DNA of 64,000 bases from Linum tenue (lineage: Eukaryota; Streptophyta; Magnoliopsida; Malpighiales; Linaceae), in contig CAMGYJ010000009.1 in the NCBI GenBank assembly GCA_946122785.1, forward strand, positions 6,478,937 through 6,542,936, given 5' to 3'. A program made the translations under genes and the position numbers. The notes beneath the pieces are model-generated. The model had not been told where the DNA came from and searched no databases. It saw only the letters and a program-made list of their open reading frames with translations. Numbering within the stretch: position 1 is the stretch's first letter; each line of letters starts with the position of its first letter. Of this stretch, positions 1 to 10,675 are shown one piece after another.

Positions 1-60
1 AATAATTGCATTCTAGGGAGGTTCTAGGAAGCTTGAAATTTACAGAAACTGCAAACTTCC

Positions 61-649
61 TGTTTGAACCTAACCGAGTGTAGGAGTGAGGTTCGGGAAA
101 GAAAGTGGGTCAAGGAGAGTAAGCAATGGAAAATCAATTATATAACGTCGAGCCAAGATCTGGAAGGTTGAGAGAATTGGTGTTTTAGAGAGAGAAGTTG
201 ATGTAGGTAGAGATAGAATGTCCAAAAATGCGATCTCCACCACCCACCGTAGTAAATGCCGTATTTATAGGCTACATGGTGGTGGGTGAGTGGTTGGGTT
301 ACATGAGAGTACAGTGATGTGACTACTGACACATAGGGGATTTAGGCCATGCCTCTACCTAGGACACGACAGAGACTTATGTAGGGTTGTACTTGGGACC
401 TTGATGTGACTGCTCCTCGGGAATTGCGACGACGCTTTCACCGTCTCCTTAGTCCGGTCTACGCTTTGATCCTCCCGCGTGCGCGTGATCGTGGCGCGTC
501 CAAGAGCTTCGCGCCGGGAAATGCCGAGCGCCGCGCTAAAAGGACTGTTCGCGTTGGTCCGCACCGGGACTTCGTAGTGAGGCGCGCTGGGTGTCTTTGG
601 TGGCGGCGCTTTCTCCTGGCGCGGCTAGATCCGAGTCACCTACCCAACA
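61..649 (-). repeat. 3' LTR of the Gypsy element (left copy)
   Basis: 589 bp, TG...CA ends. A minus-strand TATA box (TATAAATA) lies at 262-269. It differs from the right LTR at four sites. It abuts the polypurine tract, read on the minus strand as GGGGGGCAAT, at 650-659. Confidence 0.95.
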
Positions 650-1233
650 ATTGCCCCCCATCAGGGGGTGTTCTGTGAATACCGCCTGTTCATGTCTTCG
701 CTTGATTGACTCGGAGCCGCGTGATCTCCGTGGGGCTCCTTGCGCTTGAAGCGCGGATCGTTTGGGCTACGCGCGACTGGGGTTGGTTTTGGGGTGCGTT
801 ATTTGACGCGCGGCGTTCGCGCTTGATGCCATACTGACCGCGTGATTGCTTCGCTTTTTCTTGTGCGCGACTGGAGTTGGGGCTTGGGATGTGTTTGTGT
901 CATGCCCCCCAGGACGCGCTTGCGCTTGATGCTATACTGACCGCGTGATTGCTTCGCTTTTTCTTGTGCGCGACTGGAGTTGGGCTTGGGATGTGTTTTT
1001 TCTTCCTCGCGGGTGTGTCATGCCCCCCAGGCGGTGCGCGGCACTTGTGGCGTCATCGACTATTGATTATGATGGTAGGTGTCCACGTGTAACTGTGTGA
1101 GTGGGCTACTTGGGCGGGGATTTTTTGAATTTCGAAAAGATTTTGTTGGATCTGACGGTTAAAGATCCCTATGTAACTTTAACCTTTCGTTTTCCCCTGG
1201 CCGCCTTTGACCCTTCGTTTTCCCTTGGGGGAT
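650..1233. other. Noncoding 3' region of the Gypsy element with internal repeat and PPT-like motifs
   Basis: GC-rich sequence between the 3' LTR and the antisense promoter. A block of about 100 bp is directly repeated with a 103-bp offset (near 820-905 and 923-1010). The polypurine-like motif (plus strand TGCCCCCC) occurs at 652-659, 903-910 and 1021-1028. No ORF of interest. Confidence 0.6.
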
Positions 1234-1241
1234 TATAAATA
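1234..1241 (+). promoter_or_regulatory. TATA box of the antisense ORF
   Basis: TATAAATA on the plus strand, 143 bp before ATG 1384 and followed by a CT-rich leader. It suggests a dedicated Pol II promoter pointing away from the nearby LTR and against gag-pol. Confidence 0.55.
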
Positions 1242-1383
1242 CGGGGCTGCTGTGGTGGAGTTGGAACTCATTTGCTCTTTCTTCTCTGTCGTCTGTCTCT
1301 CCGATCATCTTTTCTCAGAGATTCCTCTCCTTCTTCTACAACCTCAATCCTCTCTTACTGTTGCTAAAGCTCGATACATCGCT

Positions 1384-4013
1384 ATGGCTTCTATCAACGT
1401 CAACGAGGAAGAGGTCGTGCGAGGCGAAGAAGGTAATCTCTCCCCTCTTTCGAACACTTCTACTGGTTGTTCCGGCGATGGACACGGCGGCTCCGGCGAT
1501 GGAAACGGCGGCTCCGGTGACGGGGCTGGCCGTGGTAGCGACGGGGTTTCGGAGACACCGTCGTTCGACGGCGAGTCGGAGAATAGACTCGGCGGCTCTT
1601 CTGAGATGGGTTTGGTTGGCTCCGGGAGTGGGCAAGCGGTGCAAGGAGGTCGGGGAGTGTCGATAATACGACGAGACCATGGCCGTCCGACCGAGGTTGT
1701 TGCCGATGAAGCACGCGAGGAATCTGGTGCGCAATCCGAGACGCGCGATGTTGTGCGTGTCTCGGAGGCCATGGCTCGGTTAGGGTTGCGCGGGGTTGGC
1801 GCCGCTTATAGGGTTATCGAGTGGGCCGAAATGTGGGGCGATCAACCGGCGCCCCACGACAACCTCAAGCGCGGGCCCGAGCACGCCTCCATCTACGACG
1901 TTGATGACGTGGCGTAGATAGTCCGCGGATTGGGCTTGCCTCCCCATTGGGAGTACGCTGCGCCATCTAAGCGCAGCATGGTGGGCAACTGCCCCCCAGG
2001 GTGGTTTGGCGTTTATGCGGAGTATTGGGTGATGGGGTTCAAGTTCCCCATCGACCCGCTCTTGTGCGCTCTGTATAAGCGCCTTAACTGCTCTGTTGGG
2101 CGGCTTTCGCCGTCCGTCATCATGCACGCGAGCTGTCTTCGGCTCGCGTGCAAAAGGCTCAACATTCAACCAACCTACGGCCTGTTCCGGAAGATCTACA
2201 AGATCAAAGAGCCAACGTTGAGGAGTGACTGTCTCTCCATCAAGCGTCGCGACAACCGTCCCGAGGGCTTTGTATATGGATCGCCCAAGTTGAAGAAGAC
2301 TTGGTTTGAGCGGTTTTTTTACGTCAAGCCCACTCCCGGGGAATGAGCTAGTGGGCCGATGGATGAGCCAACTGCCTGGAAGAAGGGGAGTACGTCTGGG
2401 TACGAGGCAGATGTCGGCCACTATGACGGGCTCAATGAAGAATACGAGGCGTGCATGCCTCATCGGATTAACCTATATACGGGGGGAGTCCGCGAGGCTT
2501 GTTTGGAGGAGCTGTTTGGAGATGGTTAGTTGCATTTCTTTTCGTTTGTATTCTATCTTATTAACCGCTTTCTTACGATTTATTGGTGCAGGCGTTGACT
2601 TCTCCAGTCTTGTCAGCATGATATTGGTTGACGACGTCGTGAAGGCGCCTCGCGGCGACAAGAAGAAGAAGAAGGCTGGTGCCGCGAGGCCTTCGAAGCG
2701 GAAGGAGATTGAGCAACCGCAGGCTGCCGAAAAGCCTCGCAAGGCGGCTCGTCTGACGGAACCGGCGCCACAAACGTCGGCGGCGGCGCGTCAGTTGTCT
2801 CTGGCACTTTCGGAGCCAGAGGTGCCAGTGACCAGGTCATCTCGACTTGATAGAGAAGTCGGCGGCAGTTCGTCGGGGGCAACCATCCAGCAAAGGTTGC
2901 CCGAAATGGCTGGGTTTGGGGGTACCTCTTCCGCTACTCCACCTTCCGCTACTCCACCTGCCACTGCTGCCGCCGCCACCACTGGCATCAACTATTTCCG
3001 CGACGTGCGGATTCATACCGGGGCGGCGTGTAATCTGGCGTCTGCAAACACGGCCCTTCGTGCGCTCGGGCCCGTCCTCATCATCCCACCGCGATTGGAG
3101 AAGTCCGATCCCCTTCATGACCTGGCCCAGGTCCATGTCGCGGTAAGATCGGGTCGATCCTCTCATTGTCTTTCTTTTTTTTTTATTTTCCTGCTATTTG
3201 CTAAGGTTCTTGGCGTTTTGGTTGTAGGTTTTGTTGGCGACCTTTAGGGCTCAACAAGAGCGCGCCTCGCAACGCGCTAAGATGAAGGCCAGCGAGGCGC
3301 AGATCGTCCAGCTGGAAGGGAAGGTCCTTGGGGCGAACAATCGTGCCGATTTGGCGACGACCAAAGCCAATGAGGCAATGGAGGAGCTCGGCGTTTTGCA
3401 GAGCAAGTTAGCCGCCGATGTTGAGGCGGCTAAGGAGCAAGTGCGAACCGAAGAGTGCTCCACCATCCGAGAGCAGCTGGCGGCATCCTTTGCCGAAAAA
3501 CTGAAGCAAGCTCGCGATGAGCTTAAGAAGGAAAAGGACGATCTGGTCCGCCTTCACAATATCGCGAAGGCGGAAGCTGTTCGCGCGGCCGAGGTTGCGG
3601 CCGTTCGTCAGTTCAAGTCTTCCCCTTCTTTTGGGAAGATTTTGGCGGACGCCATGACTAAGGCCGTGATGGCGGTCGGGAAGAAGGTTCGTCCGGAGAA
3701 CCCAGGGGTGCGCTGGGATACGCGCGAGATGGTTCAACATGTTAAAATGTGGATAGGTCAGAAGCGGCCCCTGGAGTCTGACTCCGAGTCGGGGGAGGAG
3801 GATGGCGAGGACGAGGAGGACGAGGAGGTGGTCGTCGAAGCGGAAAAGCGCCTGGACAGGGAGGAGCGTCACGAAGAGGAGAGAGCTGAAGGCGCGAAGA
3901 GGGATGGCGAGGTCGCCGATGATGATGAAGATGAAGAGGAAGAGGAAGAGCGCCCCTTGCTGCGCCGCAAGACTAGCCAGGATAGCGAACAACCTAACAC
4001 TGCCGATGTTTAA
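1384..4013 (+). pseudogene. Spliced antisense ORF of the Gypsy element (putative gypsy-type transposon domain)
   Basis: A three-exon gene on the strand opposite to gag-pol: exons 1384-2524, 2592-3142 and 3228-4013, with introns 2525-2591 and 3143-3227 (GT-AG). Reading frame is continuous across both junctions. ATG 1384 lies about 140 bp after a TATAAATA box. The N-terminus is Gly/Asp/Ser-rich. The middle (GFKFPIDPLLCALYKRLN, LSPSVIMHASCLRLACK) resembles the plant domain called 'putative gypsy type transposon'. Then comes a Lys-rich basic stretch (DKKKKKAG), a long Ala/Glu/Lys coiled coil (about 3240-3600) and an acidic C-terminus. Two in-frame stops (TAG 1915-1917, TGA 2344-2346) break this copy. 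Antisense ORFs are known in Tat/Retand elements; their function is not established. Splicing is inferred. Confidence 0.75.
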
Positions 4014-4202
4014 ATGTTAGTGCTGGAGTGTTTTCCCTTTTTTGAACTTGTGAACTTTGTACTTTGTTTTCCCTTTTAAGTGTGGTCGCGAACTATGTTG
4101 GTGCTCCCGTTTCGATTGAATTCAAATAGTCGTCACTTGGGATATTTACTTGCTTTGATCCTTGGAGAAATGTGTGCGTGTGCACCCGTGTCCATTCTAA
4201 TT

Positions 4203-4687
4203 GCTACTGTTTTGTTCTTTCGAACTGAGTGTCCGCGAGTGGCTCGTGGCCGCTGTTATTGTTTTGTTCTTTCGAACCGAGTATGCGCGAATGGTTTGTG
4301 CCCATTGCTATCGTTTGTTCTTTCGAACCGAGTGTGCGCGAATGATTTGTGCCCATTGCTATTGTTTTGTTTTTTCGAACCGAGTGTGCGCGAATGGTTC
4401 GTGCCCATTGCTATTGTTTTGTTCTTTCGAACCGAGTGTGCGCGAATGGTTGGTGCCCATTGCTATTGTTTTGTTCTTTCAAACCGAGTATGCGCGAATG
4501 GTTTGTGCCCATTGCTATTGTTTTGTTCTTTCGAACCGAGTGTGCGCGAATGGTTTGTGCCCATTGCTATTGTTTTGTTCTTTCGAACCGAGTGTGCGCG
4601 AATGGTTTGTGCCCATTGCTATTGTTTTGTTCTTTCGAACCGAGTGTGCGCGAATGGTTTGTGCCCATTGCTATTGTTTTGTTCCGG
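4203..4687. repeat. Tandem array, 9 copies of a 52-bp unit
   Basis: The motif CGAACCGAG recurs with starts at 4221 (variant), 4273, 4324, 4376, 4428, 4480 (variant), 4532, 4584 and 4636, so the period is 52 bp with one 51-bp step. The first unit is the most diverged; units 7-9 are essentially identical. Because 52 is not a multiple of 3, all three plus-strand frames stay open and yield spurious repetitive ORFs. It lies between the convergent ends of the antisense ORF and pol. Confidence 0.95.
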
Positions 4688-4831
4688 GAAACTGAATATT
4701 TCATTAATCTGCGTGCATACACACTTTGTAACCCAGGCATACATTAATTGGACTGGTGGTATTTCCTGAGATTCTGTGCATTCCATGTCCTTGGGATTTT
4801 GTTCCCGCACAGTTCGCTGAGCTTGAAGGTG

Positions 4832-7603
4832 TTAGCGCCTACTACTTCGCGGATTAGGTATGGGCCCTCCCACACGGAGGCGAGCTTCCCATGTTTGGGG
4901 TTTTGGGCGGAAGTTTCTTCGTAGTACCTGGTCCCCGAGAATCAGCCTGTGCGGGACTAATTTCGCGTTGTGGTATTTGGCCACCTGCTCCTTCATTGCG
5001 GCTAATTTGATGGCTGCTAGCTCGCGCCTTTCCTGCGCTAGTTCCAAATCTAGCAGGCGCGCCTCTTCGTTCGTTTCTTCGTTGTACATTGTGATTCGGT
5101 AGGTTGGGGATGTTGTTTCAATGGGGATCACCGCGTCAGTGCCATATGTAAGCGCGAATGGGGTTTCGCCGGTCGCCACTTTGTACGTGGTTCGATGTGC
5201 CCATAACACTGTATTGAGTTCATCAGCCCAACTACCCTTGGCTTCGTCTAGGCGGGTGTGCAAGCCGTGGAGGATTGCTTTGTTGGCAGATTCCGCTTGG
5301 CCGTTTGCTTGGGGGTAAGCCACTGATGCGAACCTGGCAATAGTTCCCACTTGGTCGCAGAAGTCTATCACTTCTGCACAGTCGAATTGTTTTCCATGGT
5401 CGAAGATAAGCGCATTCGGGACTCCAAAGCGCGCTAGGATATTATTTCTCAGAAAGCGTGTCACTTGTTGCGCCGTTATCGAGGCTAGTGCTTCTGCTTC
5501 GATCCACTTGGTGAAGTAGTCTACTGCCACGATGATGTACTTGCGTTTTCCTTTTGCCGTTGGGAAGGGGCCTAAGAGATCCACCCCCCATTGCACAAAA
5601 GGCCATGGACTTAAGTTCCCTTGAAGCTCAGTGGATGGGAGATGATGCTGGCGTGCGTTAACCTGGCACTTGTGACATTGGTCCGCGTATTTTTTCGTGT
5701 CCTTTTTTACCCGTGGCCAATAGTATCCGTGCAGCAGCATGGTGCGTTCCATAGTGCGTGGCCCGACGTGCATGGCGCACAACCCTTCGTGTAGATCGTG
5801 CACCATGTTGCGCGCTTCTTCCTGCCCAATGCATTTCAGGTAGACCCCTGAATACGACCGTCGGTACAACTCGCCGTCAATGAGTGTGCACCGGGCCGCT
5901 TTCTGACTCAAAGCCCATGCCTCCTTGGGGTCATCCGGCACAGCTCCCTCTTGTAAGTACTTCACAATCGGGGTTCTCCAATCTTCGTCGCTCATTACCT
6001 GAGTCGTATTTACTGCTGCCTCTTGACGACTCTCTTCTTCCTCTTTTTGAACCGTCACCAGGCGCATGGATTCGAAGTCGGTGGCGGTTGCTAGTTTTGA
6101 CAGAGCGTCTGCGTGCATATTTTCCTCCCTTGGTATCTGCTCATAAGTCACTGTCTCAAAGGTGCTTGCTCCTTGTTTGACACGCTCTACATAATGCGCG
6201 AGCGACTCATCCTTTGCATCAAAGGTGCCATTCAGTTGGTTCACTGCTAGTGAGGAGTCGGAGAGTATTCTGACTGTCCTGGCGCCCAGGTCGCTGGCGG
6301 CGGTCATTCCTGCTAGGATGGCTTCGTATTCGGCCGCGTTGTTTGTCTTCAGCGTTCTGAACCTGATTGCTATCTCGTGGGTGACGCCTGTTGGGGTACG
6401 CACGACGACACCCGCACCGGCTCCATGCTTACTTGCCGCGCCATCAACGTAAACCTCCCATACGCCTTCTGGGGTGTTCTCGAGGGTGACTCCTTCAGTG
6501 ATGAAATCCGCAAGGATTTGCGCCTTTATTGCTGGCCTTGGGGCGTATTGGATGTCGTATTCTGATAGCTCCATCGCCCACTTTACCATGCGGCCCGATA
6601 CTTCCATCGAGGTTAGAATCTTTTTCAGGGGAAGGTTGGTTAAGACGGTGATTTGGTGCGCTTGGAAATAGGGACGCAATTTTTGGGATGCGCTTACCAA
6701 TGCCAGGGCGGCCTTCTCTATTGGGGAGTATCTTGTCTCCGCGCTGACCAAGGTTCTTGATGTGTAATACACAGGGCGCTCAGTCTGATCGTCTCTTCTG
6801 GATATAAGCACTGCGCTCACAGCTCTCGTTGACACAGCTAGGTACAGGAAAAGTTTTTCATTGAGTTTGGGAGCAGACAGTACAGGGGGGGATACAAGAT
6901 ATGCCTTAAGCTCTTGGAACGCCGCTTCGCACTCTTTAGACCACGCGAATCGTGCGCCTTTTTTGAGTGTTTTGAAGAAAGGCGCGCACCTATCGGCGGA
7001 CCTTGGTATGAACCTTCCTAATGCCGTTATCTTGCCATTCAGGGATTGTATTTCCAGAGCGCTCCTCGGCGCTCTGAGCTGCTGGACCGCGGTGATCTGC
7101 TTCGGGTCGACCTCTATGCCGCGTTTGGTTATCATAAAACCAAGAAATTTTCCCGCTTCTGCTCCGAAAACGCACTTCAGTGGGTTCAGGCGGAGGCTGT
7201 GTTTGCGAAGGGCTTCGAACGTCTCACGTAGATCCTCCAGGTGTGAGTTGCCCGCCTGGGTTTTGACGATGAGATCATCCACATACGCCTCGATGTTGCG
7301 CCCTCTTTGTTGTGCGAACACTGAATCAATCATCCTCTGGTATGTTGCGTCCGCATTCTTGAGTCCAAACGGCATTCCGACAAAGCAGAAGTTGCCGAAT
7401 GGGGTCATAAATGCCGTCTTTTCTTCGTCTTCGCGGGACATTGGGATCTGGTGATATCCTGAGAACATATCAAGAAAAGATAGTGTCTCGTGGTCGGCGG
7501 TGGCGTCGATAAGTTGGTCTATGCGCGGCAAGGGGTAAGGGTCTCCCGGGCACACCTTGTTGATTGTTGTATAATCGACGCACATTCGCCAGGCTCCTGA
7601 TGA
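4832..7603 (-). pseudogene. pol: pol: reverse transcriptase, RNase H, integrase
   Basis: Main body of pol, in the same frame as the preceding segment after the nonsense codon. The RT core is present: FLDMFSGYHQI, then FVGMPFGLKNA, then the catalytic YVDD in EAYVDDLIVK. RNase H follows with its acidic residues (VYVDGAASKHGAG, NNAAEYEAILAG, ILSDSSLAV, ADALSKLA). Integrase follows with an HHCC-type zinc domain (HEGLCAMHVG ... CHKCQV) and the DDE core (QWGVDLLGPFP, LIFDHGKQFD, QANGQAESANKAIL). In the second DDE motif the usual D-N/H-G-x-Q-F context is kept as DHGKQF. The last residues (after about 4910) are frameshifted: the typical end of the integrase C-terminal domain, beginning GPY, is readable in another frame. 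No chromodomain is seen. Confidence 0.93.
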
Positions 7604-9252
7604 TTATTTTACCAAGACTACGTTTTCCAACCACTTGGGGTATTTAACCGGGCGGATCAGCCCTGCCGCCAGCAGTCTCGTCACCTCTTCCTCGATGGCC
7701 TTCAATTTGTCGCCAGTGAAGCTCCTGCGCGTCTGTTGCCTTGGGGGTGCGTTTGATGGGACCGCAAGGCAATGCTGGGCCACGTGCCTTGGCCCTCCCG
7801 GCATGTCTTCTGTGCACCAGGCAAACAACTCCTTGTATTCCTTGAGCAATGCTATCAATGGTTCAATCGCGCCGCCGGGGAGGTGTGTCGAGATGCGTAT
7901 TTTTCTGGTCGGCTCGGTTGGGTCAAGCGCGACCTCAAAATCGGAATTCATCGATTCCGGGCGGGGTTCTTCTGGTCTTGTGTCGACAATGTTAGTCTGG
8001 CGGGCCTCACTTTCTGGTTTCACAACTCCCCATGGCGTCCCACGCGCTTCCCCTGTTCCCATTTTGGTGGGGAACTTCAGCTTCTGATGGCACGTGGATG
8101 AAAGAGCCATGAACCTTGCTAGGAATGGTCGACCCAAGATACCATTATGGGACGAATTGCAGTCGACTATGGTGAACTCGACTTGTTTTGAGACGCGTGG
8201 TTCATGGTCTCCTATGACGACCGGGAGGGTTACTACTCCAATCACTGGGACTCTCGTTCCGGAGAATCCGACCAAATTTCCGTAGGCGCGCTTGATCAAA
8301 CGCGGATCAATGTCCATTTGATCGACTGTACTCTTGAACAGGATATCTGCCGCGCTACCCCCGTCTATCAGTAGGCGGTGGATTTTGCAGGCAGCCACGA
8401 GAGCGGTGATAGTGAGGGGATCTTCGGACGGGATACCTTGCGGCAATTCGGTGTCGTCGAAACTGATTTGGCACCTTGTTTGAGCGTCTGCCGATGCGCA
8501 CTCCAGTGCGCGTTCGCGTTTGGTTTTCTTTTTCAGACGATCTCCCTCTACTGTCACCACCCCTATTTCCTTGCGGACCACGTATGCGCCAGTAGCCTCG
8601 TTGTAGTCAGCTTGCGGGGGTGGTGGTGGGTTTACTGATCGTTCGCGCTGGACATCCACTCCGCGGATAAACTCCGTGAGTAACCCTCTTCGAATGAGGC
8701 CTTCGATTTCGTACCGCAACTCCCTGCAATCCTCCGTCCAGTGGCCCGTTTCTTTGTGGAAGTCGCAATGCTTTTTTGGGTCACGCATGTGTAGCGGAGC
8801 TTTCAGGGGCGCAGGCCAGTTGATTTTGTAGCCTTTCTCGCGGAGAACGTGAAACACGTTCTTTACTGACTCGTTGAGTGGCGTGTAGGCGTTTGAAGGA
8901 AACCTGTCAGGTGATCGTCCCCGGCGAGCTTGCTCCGGAGGGGGTGGAGGGTGGCGCTTCGGACCACTGTGTAGCTGCGCCAATTGCTCCCGCGGCACTG
9001 GTAGTTGCCTTCGTCCCTGCTCTTCTTGGGGCGGCTTTGCTGGTTCGAATCGTCTGACAGACCCCGCGCCGAGCATTTCTTCCAGTGTGATTGCCTTCTC
9101 AATCTTCATCTCCAGCTCGGTCGATAGTGTGACGGGTCTTTTCGCCAATGCCCTCTTAAGCTCCATATTGGTGGTGGCTTCCATGAGGTGGTGAGCGGCG
9201 ATTTCGGGTGTGAGATCACGCACAGCCATTGCCACCCTCGACCATCTGGCGT
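7604..9252 (-). pseudogene. gag C-terminus, protease and start of RT
   Basis: Continuation of the gag-pol frame after the frameshift at about 9252. It carries the gag C-terminal domain (HARWSRVAMAVRDLTPEIA, EMKIEKAITLEEML). A Tat-type zinc knuckle follows with C-H-H-C spacing (CDFHKETGHWTEDC). The aspartic protease has the active-site motif LIDGGSAADIL, in which DGGS replaces the DTGS/DSGA of other elements, as is usual in this lineage. The start of the reverse transcriptase follows (FAWCTEDMPG, LIRPVKYPKWLENVVLVK). An in-frame TAA (7604-7606) ends the frame where a lysine codon is expected; the frame resumes unchanged just past it. This is a simple nonsense mutation. Confidence 0.9.
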
Positions 9253-10032
9253 GAATGCTCGTAGGCTTTCCCCACCCTTTTGCCTGATATCTATTAGCGC
9301 TTTGAGGTGGAGAGGCCTTCTTTTCTGGGATGCGAACTTTGTTGTGAATAGGAGTATGAACTCTTCGAAGGAACGGATGATACCATTTGGGAGCCTGTTG
9401 TACCAATCTAGGCATATACCGGAGAACGTAGATGGGAAGGTTCTGCATAGCGCTGCGTTGGAGTTTATCTGGAGTTGCATCCGTAGGCAGAAGGTGCTCA
9501 CGTGGTCTTCGGGATCAGTCGTCCCGTTATATGTTGGGAGGGTGGGTGGCATTCCGCTCAGTTGTTCCGCCATGATTTCTGCGCTCAGTGGTTGATGGAG
9601 CGCCCTCTTGGGTGGGTTGGACCGGTATTGCGGGGACAGATGCTGCTCTAAGAAGCTGAGGTCCGCCCTTCCGGGCAACTCGGTTTGTTGCGCTTCACAC
9701 GCAGGAGGGTCCGGCGCCGACTGTTGTGGCGGCGGGGCAGTTCCTGATGCTTCTCCTGGCGCCTGTTGTGGCGCACTTGGCGCCGCCTCTACTGCTGTCG
9801 CGGCTTCCTTGCTCATCATGAGCGCTATGACCTGGCTCATTTGCTTCTGCATGTCAGCTATGACATTATTTTGTTTCGCCACCAGCTGTCTCATCTCCTT
9901 GGCGGTCAACTCAGGCTCTTCTTCTTCGATGAGTACCGTGCTTAGGTCGCTGGCTTCTGCGAACACTCTTGGGTTGGTCATTGCCTTAATAGGCGTTGCT
10001 TCGTCGGGTGAATCTTGGTTATGATCTGCCAT
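9253..10032 (-). pseudogene. gag: gag (N-terminal part) of the Gypsy element
   Basis: Encodes the capsid-type Gag start. The chosen ATG at 10032 gives a protein beginning MADHNQDSPDEATP; the frame is open further upstream into the LTR, but this ATG lies just after the primer-binding site. A coiled-coil-like stretch (MRQLVAKQNNVIADMQKQMSQ) is followed by a Pro/Ala-rich linker and then the conserved plant retrotransposon gag domain (DPEDHVSTF ... CLDWYNRLPNG ... SFEEFILLFTTKFA). A one-base deletion at about 9252/9253 throws translation out of frame, and the remaining gag sequence continues in a different frame towards lower coordinates. The copy therefore cannot make intact Gag without frameshifting. 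Confidence 0.85.
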
Positions 10033-10060
10033 GTTTCTGTTTTCCTTTGTTCCTCTGCTT

Positions 10061-10079
10061 GGCCCCACGGTGGGCGCCA
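10061..10079 (-). other. Primer-binding site of the Gypsy element
   Basis: Two bases inside the 5' LTR the minus strand reads TGGCGCCCACCGTGGGGCC, a TGG-starting site as expected for pairing with a tRNA 3' CCA end. The priming tRNA is not assigned here. The same 19 bases occur at the matching position of the second LTR element (42829-42847). Confidence 0.8.
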
Positions 10080-10081
10080 AT

Positions 10082-10670
10082 TGTTTGAACCTAACTGAGT
10101 GTAGGAGTGAGGTTCGGGAAAGAAAGTGGGTCAAGGAGAGTAAGCAATGGAAAATCAATTATATGACGTCGAGCCAAGATCTGGAAGGTTGAGAGAATTG
10201 GTGTTTTAGAGAGAGAAGTTGATGTAGGTAGAGATAGAATGTCCAAAAATGCGATCTCCACCACCCACCGTAGTAAATGCCGTATTTATAGGCTACATGG
10301 TGGTGGGTGAGTGGTTGGGTTACATGAGAGTACAGTGATGTGACTACTGACACATAGGGGATTTAGGCCATGCCTCTACCTAGGACACGACAGAGACTTA
10401 TGTAGGGTTGTACTTGGGACCTTGATGTGACTGCTCCTCGGGAATTGCGACGACGCTTTCACCGTCTCCTTAGTCCGGTCTACGCTTTGACCCTCCCGCG
10501 TGCGCGTGATCGTGGCGCGCCCAAGAGCTTCGCGCCGGGAAATGCCGAGCGCCGCGCTAAAAGGACTGTTCGCGTTGGTCCGCACCGGGACTTCGTAGTG
10601 AGGCGCGCTGGGTGTCTTTGGTGGCGGCGCTTTCTCCTGGCGCGGCTAGATCCGAGTCACCTACCCAACA
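10082..10670 (-). repeat. 5' LTR of the Gypsy element (right copy)
   Basis: 589 bp, same ends as the left LTR. It should hold the promoter of the element: minus-strand TATAAATA at 10283-10290. The primer-binding site follows directly on its inner side. Confidence 0.95.
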
Positions 10671-10675
10671 CTTCC

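Larger units (their letters stand above)
61..10670 (-). mobile_element. Full-length Ty3/Gypsy LTR retrotransposon, Tat/Retand type
   Basis: A complete 10,610-bp element lying on the minus strand. Two 589-bp LTRs begin TG and end CA, and both flanks carry the 5-bp target duplication CTTCC (56-60 and 10671-10675). Inside, in minus-strand order, are a primer-binding site, gag, protease, reverse transcriptase, RNase H and integrase, then a long 3' region of about 4 kb. That region holds an antisense spliced ORF on the plus strand and a 52-bp tandem array. The long 3' region, the antisense ORF, the DGGS-type protease and the CX2HX4HX4C gag knuckle fit the plant Tat/Retand lineage; the assignment is by family knowledge, not by a search. 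I count four differences between the LTRs (all transitions), so the insertion is recent. The copy is defective: frameshift in gag, stop in RT, frameshift at the integrase end. Confidence 0.95.

Noticed and set aside
4080..4769. Long overlapping plus-strand ORFs with repeated CFVLSNRVCANG
   Set aside because: They are translations of the 52-bp tandem array in three frames, not genes.
5884..7454. Plus-strand ORFs opposite pol
   Set aside because: Antisense shadows of the pol reading frame.
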